Both the position numbers and the translations under genes were made by a program. A stretch of DNA of 64,000 nucleotides from contig JAPDOI010000703.1 in the NCBI GenBank assembly GCA_029168955.1, positions 242,225 to 306,224 on the forward strand, written 5' to 3'. Origin of the DNA: Aplectana chamaeleonis (lineage: Eukaryota; Nematoda; Chromadorea; Rhabditida; Cosmocercidae). The notes under the pieces were generated by a model that saw only the letters and a list, made by a program, of their open reading frames with translations, searched no databases and had not been told where the DNA came from. This document shows positions 56,577 through 64,000 of the stretch, piece after piece; the first letter of the stretch is position 1, and every line of letters begins with the position of its first letter.

Positions 56577-57801
56577 CCAAGTTGTCCAATAATTCTTGTC
56601 CGAAAATTTCACCATTTTTAATTTTTTTTCAACTTTATTGAAAAACAAGTCTAATCAACAATATAATCGCAACAGTTATCCACAACAGTGGCCCATCGAT
56701 TGGGCAGGTCGCCGATGCCCTTCGCCCAGAACTCCGGGAGCTGCGACTCGAGGAAGTTCGCGGTGTCGGATTTGAGGTTGTCGTAGTTGGTGAATTTTCT
56801 TCTCAAAAATGGTGCTTCAAAGGGCGGAACAAGTGGTAGTCGGAGAGGGGGAGGTTCGGGGAATACGGCGGATAGGCAACCGTCTCCCAGCCGAGCGTCT
56901 CCAACTTCTGCTGGGTCTCCTTTGCCACGTGTGGGCGCGCGTTGTCGTGCAGCAGGTGGACCGAGGCCCGTCGGGGACGCTTTTCTCGGATGGCGGCGGT
57001 TAGTTTCTCGAGCTGATCGGTGTAGATGGAGGCGGTGACCGTCCTGCCTTGCGGGAGCAGCTCGAAGTACAGCATGCCCTTGGTGTCCCACCAGCAGCAG
57101 AGCATGATCTTCAGCGGGTGCAGGTCGGCTTTCGGCGTCGTCGGCTGCTCTTCTCCGCGCAGGATCCACACGGCACGGCGGGCGACGTTGTTGTAGAGGA
57201 CCCAGCTCTCATCCCCAGTGACCAGGTCCTCGAGAAACTCCTTGCGATGCGGACGAAGGAGGGACTGGCAGGCGGCCACGCAGTTCTGCTTGTTGGCGTC
57301 CGTCAGAAGGTGGGGGATCCAACGGGCCAGAACTTTGTGGTAGCCGAGTAAGTTGAGTCGATTGTGGATGGCGAACTTGCTGCAGCCGAGCGTCGTCGCC
57401 AGTTCACGGGTGGTGGCTTCCGGCTTCTCCTTGATACAGCGACGACCTCCCGCTGTGCTCCCTGTCCTCAAGGCTCGTGTCGCCGCTCTCGCAACGATTG
57501 AACCAGCGGCTGGCTGTGCGTTGGGACACTGCATCCTCCTTGCACGCTCTGCAGATGCTGGCGACCGCGGTGCCCGTGTCGTTGCCCAGCAGCCACTCGT
57601 AGTACACGAACGTACGAATTGACCTTGGTCCATTTTAGCTTGTACTGGTAGCTAGACGCGGCGACTGCGCCTTATATACCCCTAGCGTAGAACTTTGGAG
57701 AACCTTATAAGAGGTTCTTACACTTGCCTGATATTACAACACTTCTAGGGAAAATTATAGAATTTTGAAAATTTTCGGACAGGAATTATTGGACGGCCTG
57801 A
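56577..57801 (-). mobile_element. Second mariner element of a different subfamily, TA target duplication intact
   Basis: 1225 bp with matching ends CCAAGTTGTCCAATAATTC (left) and TCAGGCCGTCCAATAATTC (right, reverse complement), followed by TGTCCGAAAATTT on both sides. TA is present at 56575-56576 and 57802-57803. It lies upstream of the serpin promoter region. Confidence 0.9.
56651..57633 (-). pseudogene. Mariner transposase broken by three frameshifts
   Basis: Starts MDQGQFV at 57633, shifts frame near 57610 into YYEWLLGNDTGTAVAS and TASRWFNRCESGDTSLED (helix-turn-helix part), and shifts back near 57450 at CIKEKPEATTREL. It then reads through the catalytic core TGDESWV, LLHDNARPHVA and YSPNLPLSDYHLF, with a 34-residue D-D spacing. 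A single lost T in a T-run near 56806 moves the C-terminal part (FLRRKFTNYDN to the end at 56651) to another frame. GC content and codon use are clearly higher than in the surrounding DNA, and the protein differs strongly from the 36.7-kb transposase, so this is a separate lineage. Confidence 0.9.
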
Positions 57802-57994
57802 TAAATTCAAGCGTATGGCGCGCTATAATTTTTTTAAATATCAAGTCTTTTGTTAGAAGTCTCTCTATCTTCTCACAACGAGAAGTGAGGCCCCCGTCAC
57901 AATTTACCCGAAAACCGTCCAAGTCCGTCTGATTCCGGCCTTCACCTACCCGGTCGATGACCATTCACAACATATCCACTTCGTGAAGTTCGCC

Positions 57995-58125
57995 TCGGTA
58001 GATTGCGTGCGTGTGCGCGCGTATCTTGCGTCTACTACATCCCCACACTTTCTCGGTGTCTCTCCTCTCGCTACGCAGATGCAAGCGAAGGAACAAAGTG
58101 AATTTAGCTTTGGAATACAGGATAA
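57995..58125 (+). repeat. Dispersed repeat, CGCACAAGCGCGCGAGG family
   Basis: GATTGCGTGCGTGTGCGCGC, then TTTCTCGGTGTCTC and GCGAAGGAACAAAG. Confidence 0.65.
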
Positions 58126-58228
58126 AACTAAGACAAATTTCGAAACTCTTTTTCAGAAACCCGAAATCAGAAAAGCAAGCTTTTCAACAGATTACAGAAA
58201 GGCCAATATAGACAGAAAGCAAATTTTT

Positions 58229-58440
58229 TAAAGATCCGTACAGTCGACACGGATCGCATTGCCCGCTTTGCGTTCCTTATTGGCGGTTGGCGACGACGGT
58301 AGATCACCCCGCGCAAATCAAAACCTCATTCTCCAGTGGGACGGCCAACCCCTTACGGCCAGCCGCCTGGTCCATGCATCAGACTGAAAAGAAGACGGAA
58401 ACCATACTATGCCTTGCGGGGGCCAGCAAATGTTCAAGTC
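58229..58440. repeat. Palindromic-MITE end fused to the 1-190 repeat
   Basis: 58229-58285 carries ACGGATCGCATTG and TTTGCGTTCC of the palindromic MITE family. 58285-58440 matches 1-190 inverted. Confidence 0.6.
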
Positions 58441-58914
58441 AGCGGTCTTATTCCCCTCGGGCTAGTCTGGTGCAACTCGTTTGATCCCGGAGGGTTTCTC
58501 TGAAAATTTTAGCCAAGAAATAGGCCACCAGGATCCGCAGCGACTCCTGGTGAGCTATACCGCGGCTACTTCTCGGATTTTCACGGAACGGGCAAGAAGT
58601 AGCCGGGAAATAGCCAAGGTCTAACGGAGAAATAACGAGAAGTAACCAAAAGTAACCACGACGCAACCATCGCCGGCTCGATGAGCCCTCATCCGGGGCC
58701 ACGAGCGGTAGGTCGGGGCCCAGGGTAAGGCGCAGCGGTGTTATCGGCCCGTGAGAGGTGCGCCCCCCCCCCTCCTCCAGCTTTGGATTCGGTGCGGCCC
58801 CCTCCCATGAAGGTTGCGACTTTAACCCTTTGTGTGAACCAATTTGAGTGCTCTCCTCTGAAGAATGCTAACAAACGATTTTTCAGCAAAAACGGACGTT
58901 ATGGGTCAAGTCAC

Positions 58915-59430
58915 ATCGGCTATAATCGGCTCAAAATGGTCAGATCGACATGGGACTCGGCCGATAGCTTTTTTCAAATGGTATTCTTCAAAATAAACAC
59001 TACAGCAGTCCGATCCAGAAAAAATTATTTTCTCGACCTCTCCAGACGCCGAAGTCCAGACAGCGGTTTTCCGATTCTTCAGTGCCCCGAATAACACACT
59101 CATAGGCGACTGCTGGCAACTGGATTGGCTAATCAATAAGTTTTCTCACTTATCTACCTGACAAAACTTTAAAAACTGATCTGGAGACCTTCATCGCAAA
59201 AATCACACGGTGTGATGAGGCTTGTTTTTAGGGCTCGAATCACACCGTCACATTTACAGCTGTCACACCGGTCGTAATCGGCTCAAAATGGTCGGATCGA
59301 CCTGGGACTCGGCCGAAAGCTTTTTTGAATGGTCTTCCTCAAAATAAACAACAGCAGCCCAATCCATAAACATCAATCTCTCGACCTCTCCAGACGTCTA
59401 AGTCCAGGCAGCGGTTTTCCGATTTCTGGT
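58915..59430 (+). repeat. Direct duplication of a 160-bp unit
   Basis: AATCGGCTCAAAATGGTC, GGGACTCGGCCGA and CTCGACCTCTCCAGACG occur at 58920-59080 and 59275-59430, separated by about 195 bp. Confidence 0.88.
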
Positions 59431-59699
59431 CGGTATCTCGGACTTGGCTAAAATCTTGCCTAGGGGCGCAACCGCAAATGGCGACAATAGCGCCTTTTCC
59501 TACTGCGCTACACGTGCTCGGGTGACTTTTTGCAATATAAATACATGAACGAAGTGTTTTAATCTAGATTCGATTTCCTAATGAGAACAATCTTCCGAAA
59601 TCAAGACAGTGGTTTGTCTCGGAAGCAACTTAGAGGGATTAGCATAGAAATTAAGCAAAATCTAGGTATTGATGGCGCGCTTTTCCAGAACAAGTATCT

Positions 59700-59920
59700 A
59701 GTATACTTCGGCGACTCGACAAAATTTTCGAATGATCGAGTTTTCGATTAACTCGATTTTTGGAAATTTCGAATGGTCGAGTTTTCGACTAACTCGATTT
59801 TTCAAAATTTCGAATAAGTAGTCAAATTGACTCGATTTTTCGAATAATCGAATGATCAAGTTTTCGACTAACTCAATTTTTGCAAATTTCAACAACTGAT
59901 TCTCTAAAACTCCTTATTTC
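59700..59920. repeat. Low-complexity TCGAGTTTTCGA repeat
   Basis: Repeated ATGATCGAGTTTTCGACTAA units. The related 62520-62760 block is alike. Confidence 0.8.
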
Positions 59921-60356
59921 GACTGTTTTATCGCGGAACCGAGCCCAGAGCTATCGCGGGTCGGTCGCGATATTCTGCCAGCCCTCTCGGTGTTTCACCC
60001 GAACGAGTGTTGCCTATCAGACTAACACAAAGCATTAGAGTATTTGTCCGTGCCCTATTTCGAGCCGCTTTACAAATCTTCACAGCGTGGGAGCGCTGGA
60101 CAAAGGGGAACGATAATGGTAGCATCATGGCACGAGCACGGAAATGACCACGGATGGGTCCATCAGGTAAATTTCGCGGAACGGAGGCGGGTCGCGGGAC
60201 AAGGGGAGACGAGCACGGCGCAACCGCTGATCGCGGTACCAGCGCGAAAGGTGCTCTCACAAGGAAACTACTATTAATTGCCCTGGCCAATCCGGTAGAA
60301 ATGTACTTTCCCGAACCGTCTTTGACGTAGAATCCGAGAATGCTCTTCGCAGCTGC

Positions 60357-60849
60357 TTAAAGGCAGTGTTCACGATAAGAATCGTTTTTCTGCTTATCCG
60401 GCTATCTTGAAAACGGTTCCACTCGGATTCCAGTGATGTCTTTGGAATCGTACAAGACCTTCTGGGAACGGAGTTATGGTCCCTCAAAAATTAAGCTAAG
60501 GAAACATGGTGGACGAGTTGTCCGAGGCTTGTAACTTCCATCTTTGGCAGCCGATGTATGCGAGCTCACCTGAGTAAAGTGAGAAGTTGAGAATGGAGGG
60601 AAGAACGGCTCTATTGTTCGGAAACCATCGCTCATCTCACAATCTCGAGCATTCTTTTGTTCAAGTCGGTGGGCGTGGAAGGTGCATCTGGGTGTGACGA
60701 GCTGACGGGAGTCCAACTTTGGGGCCGTACGAGACCATTCCGAGCTAATTTTTCTTGGTTTTTTTAACATTAGGGTTGCGCTAGGCCCCACAGCTGCCGA
60801 TCTCGACCAAAAAATCAGACATGGTTTTCATCGTGGACACTGCCTTTAA
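60357..60849. mobile_element. TTAA-flanked MITE, AGGCAGTG family, complete
   Basis: TTAA at 60357 and 60846, with inverted ends AGGCAGTGTTCACGATAAG and ATCGTGGACACTGCCT. Interior like 54714-55209, in opposite orientation. Confidence 0.88.
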
Positions 60850-60895
60850 ACCACTCTGAAAAAAGTTATAGGCGTTTTTCGCCTCAGTTCCGCAC

Positions 60896-61385
60896 CTGTT
60901 GCACAGTTTACCGCAATGTTAAAAGAACATGGTGCGATTGCGGTCACACACTAAAACTACGGTGGAGGACGCCAGATTTCATTATCGATAGACAGCACAG
61001 CTGATTTTCTGGGTAGGTTACGGTTTTTCTTGCTTGTTTTGGCATTAATTTTGTTTCTCACTTTCTAACTGTTTAAAAGTTGCGAATAGGGGCTATTCTT
61101 AGGGGAATTAGCCGTTTGTTCTGGCTTTGAAGTGTTTTCTTTTCGAAATTGTATCGAAATCGGGAAAAAACGTCGAATTCCTTTCGCACACTAAGAAAAG
61201 CTCCCATTCGCAATGTTAGAGGAGTCAGAAACAAAAATAAAGCAGGAGCAAAAAACAACCGTAACTCACCTCGAAAATCAGCTGTGCTGTCGATCGACAA
61301 TGAAATCTGGCGTCTTCCACCGTAGCTTTAGTGTGGGAGCGCAACCGCACCACGTCCTTTTACATTGCGGTAAACTATACGTTTC
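60896..61385. repeat. Foldback made of two opposed CCGCAATGTTAAAAGG repeats
   Basis: 60896-61025 and 61262-61385 are inverted copies (TTACCGCAATGTTAAAAG / TTTTACATTGCGGTAAAC), enclosing a 240-bp centre. Confidence 0.85.
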
Positions 61386-61389
61386 AAAA

Positions 61390-62260
61390 CGCGTTTTAGT
61401 CTTTAAAAACTCTCGACTCAGACCTCATAATCGTGTTTAGCGCCCGAAAAAAACCCTGTCCGAAGTTGAAGTGAGAGCATATTTTCCGAACTTTGCACAG
61501 AGTCACAGCGTTTTCCACTTGCACGGATTTTGCGCTGAGCGTTTTTATATCAATTAGAGGGCATTGAAAGCGTTCAAAAAAGTGTTCCAGATTTGACATG
61601 AAATCCTCCCAGGTCGGTTAAATATTTGAGGCGAATCTGGGGTTTACTTGTCGACTTTCCGAAGTCTACGAGTTGACTCGCTCAAAGCTTCGCAGCGCCG
61701 GATTTGGAGGGCAGAACGCGACTTCTAAGATTTCCGGATTTCTATGATAGATCCGGCTCATGTTGTTTTTCGAAGGGTGTTTTGGAGTGTTTAATAAGAA
61801 TCTAAGTTCCATTCGACGATTTCTGACATATAACGGTTGATTACGGCGGGTATACGGCAGTTTAGTCAGAGATTTGACTCAGAATTTGTTCTTGGGGGTT
61901 ATTCGGGGTGCTGAATACGAATTTGATAATCATGAATCGGTTTTCGAATTATTAAGGTAACTTTTTCCTCCTAAATAGCATGGCATATACCGCAACCTAT
62001 AGTAAACCTCAGAATTTTGACAAACGGACCTCAGATTCGTGTTCAGCACCTTAGACTACCTCTACATACAAGTTTCAAGCCAAACGCGGAACTTTTTTTC
62101 GGAGAACCCTAATATTTCCATGACGGGGTACCCTTACCTTGTCGCCAAGCTTTCGAAAACGCGTATAACTTTTCTCAGAGTGCTTTTAGGCAGCTGCGGA
62201 GAGCGCACTCGGATTCTACGTTCCAAATAGTTCTGGAGAAGTACATTTCATCCAGAGTGA
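61390..62260. repeat. Dispersed GTGTTCAGCAC repeat, long copy
   Basis: Contains CAGATTCGTGTTCAGCACC and GGGGTTATTCGGGGTGCTGA in the orientations also seen at 25.7, 27.7 and 38.4 kb. Confidence 0.55.
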
Positions 62261-62519
62261 CCAGCCAGACTAAAAGTGGTTTCCTTGTTAGAGTAGGACT
62301 GTTTGGACCAACACTGATTTCTTAATCTTCGTTAGTAAAATCCAGAGACAAAAATCCGAAACTTTCCAAAAACGGTACAAATTTCATTGTTGGAGAGGAA
62401 TGCAACTCAGAGGGAGCACAGCACAAATGAGCAAGCAAAAATCTCCCTTGGAGACTAGAACCGTGGAAATAGCCGGGGTGAGTTTAACATTAACAAGTCA
62501 CGGCATATAATAGTCCATT

Positions 62520-62760
62520 TCGAAATCTTCAAAGTTTTTCGACTCGAAGCAATCGACTATCGAGTTCATTCGACTATATGGGTCTATCAAATAATCGAGT
62601 CTTCGACTAACTCGGTTTTTCACAATTTCGAATAATCGAGTTTTCGAAATTTCGTATAATCGAGTTTTCGACTAATTCGATTCTTCAGAATTTCGAATAA
62701 TCGGGTAGTCTAATTACTCGATGTCGACTATTTCAGTCGATACCAAGACTCGATGACCCG
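62520..62760. repeat. Low-complexity TCGAATAATCGA repeat
   Basis: Same simple family as at 59700. Confidence 0.8.
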
Positions 62761-62767
62761 ACTCGAC

Positions 62768-63231
62768 TTAAAGGCACAGGACACCCAACGAATTAATTTT
62801 CAGATTTTTTGCTTATTTTGGAGAGAGTCACACGCTGATCACAGTCGTATGTCTGAAATCGTTCAAGACTCCCTTTGAACCGAGTTATGGCTCTTCAAAA
62901 CTGTCTAGATTTTAAGGGTGAAAAATTGGTGGACGAGTTGTCTCAGGCCTGTATTTCTCTTCATTCGCAATCGTTGCGTGAGAGAAAGCCAGGATAAGGA
63001 GAGAGTCCGGTATTGGACTGAAGAACAACGACTTGCTGGAATTCATCCATCCATCGAGCCGCTATCGAGTTCGAAAACCTGTTAGAAGGGTCGGGCCTGT
63101 GGTGGTCGCTTATATCTCGCTCATTTGGAGGAACTGAGATCTCGCGTTTGGCATGTGTTATTCAGGAGGGGCCTTCTACACAATTACATGAGAATCACAT
63201 GTTCATATCTGAGGGTGTACTGTGCCTTTAA
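62768..63231. mobile_element. TTAA-flanked MITE, GGCACAG family, complete
   Basis: TTAA-AGGCACAGGACACCC at the left and GGGTGTACTGTGCCT-TTAA at the right, 464 bp, non-coding. The terminus differs from the AGGCAGTG and AGGCAGCATACACG families, but the target is the same. Confidence 0.87.
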
Positions 63232-63395
63232 GTATAGTATCTAGTATAAGAGGAAATACTTGAAGCACAAAATCAGCTGTACCAGAACGTAGCAATGTGA
63301 AAAATGAAGCCCAATCAATAAAGTGGTCCACTCGACACCAGAACTTCTCTAAAAGTCATTCCACCATGATCGGCTTTCGGCTACAAGTTCGTTGA

Positions 63396-63440
63396 AGCCA
63401 GCATACACGCTCAAAAATTATAACAAGCATGGAGCTGTTT
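63396..63440 (+). mobile_element. Left end of an AGGCAGCATACACG-family element
   Basis: GAAGCCAGCATACACGCTCA. The right end is outside the window or lost. Confidence 0.5.
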
Positions 63441-63450
63441 GTATCGAGAA

Positions 63451-63618
63451 ATGACGGAAAAGTTCGAGAAATTCCATTCAAAGGAACAACTAACTGACGA
63501 TGGGTGGCAAGACGCCTCCGATGGAGCGGTCTGTTACGCCCTCATTTCCCTGGCTACTCTGAACGCAGGCGTTGATTCCACTGGTGACGTAGCGAGACTT
63601 TCATCAACTGGGGCATAA
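63451..63618 (+). other. 55-codon open frame, unassigned
   Basis: ATG to TAA reading MTEKFEKFHSKEQLTDDGWQ and then an Ala/Leu-rich segment. It looks protein-like but lies beside a transposon end, and no family is recognised. Confidence 0.2.
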
Positions 63619-64000
63619 AATTCCATAGTTTTCGGAATTCTCGCGACAAAATTAGACAGAATGCCTCCGAAACCCCGGGCATCTCCGATTTTCGTGTGAG
63701 GCATCTCGCGACACAATGGTACAGAGTTACAACGCATTGGCTGACATATGTAGCGAAGGTAGCGACGAAAGAGTTGAGATAAAGACGCTTATAGAGTTCT
63801 ACGGATTTTACGGGGAAATTACTTCTCTGCAAGCTTCAAATACGAGTCGAAATGACCGTACACGTGCATTCAGTTTGAGAGTGTTTGTATACTGCTGCTG
63901 CACTAGGGCGCTCTCATAGCAAAGATGGATGGGTTGTATACAAAGAGAGTTACTGATTAGACAAGGCAAAAATCATAAGTTCAGACCTAGACTACTATTC

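Overview
The window looks like nuclear DNA of a clade V parasitic nematode, most likely a hookworm (Ancylostoma-like). The evidence is short GT-AG exons with TTTCAG-type acceptors, an intracellular nematode-type serpin, a 1.29-kb mariner very like the hookworm element known as bandit, and an extreme density of short inverted-repeat elements. The species call is inference.

The one gene that can be fully supported is a serpin on the minus strand. Its nine exons run from 55864 down to 24521 (31.3 kb) and join in frame into a 360-residue protein. All eight introns have GT-AG ends and compatible phases. The exons were found by recognising serpin blocks, and most are too short to appear as long ORFs. 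The protein has the N-terminal serpin block, a NAIYF block, an inhibitory-type hinge (EEGTTAAA) and a perfect C-terminal serpin signature. The predicted scissile bond is Cys-Pro, which is odd. Introns 1 and 6 are short (65 and 97 bp). The other six are 1.8 to 10.7 kb, and all but intron 5 are crowded with transposable elements.

Layout. 1-3660: repeat fragments and a SINE tail. 3660-8960: a probable 5-kb foldback containing a GC-rich tandem repeat, a 740-bp inverted-repeat element and a TTAA-flanked MITE. 9-24 kb: palindromic MITEs, a Harbinger-like MITE, a near-perfect 36-bp-arm hairpin and a few unassigned candidate exons, the best at 18267-18486 on the plus strand. 24.5-55.9 kb: the serpin gene. 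Its introns hold a mariner, hAT-like elements, a solo-size LTR retroelement with a nested MITE, a tRNA-headed SINE, piggyBac-like (TTAA) elements, a higher-order minisatellite and an inverted satellite. 56.6-57.8 kb: a second, frameshifted mariner. 58-64 kb: further foldbacks and MITEs.

The non-coding architecture is informative. At least four unrelated inverted-repeat families sit on TTAA targets. A tandem duplication at 47.85-49.67 kb preserves an empty target site that proves two successive TTAA insertions. An hAT-like element sits exactly in the centre of a palindromic MITE with an 8-bp target duplication. I see no CRISPR array, rRNA, operon or prokaryotic feature, and most long ORFs here are accidental reading of repeats.
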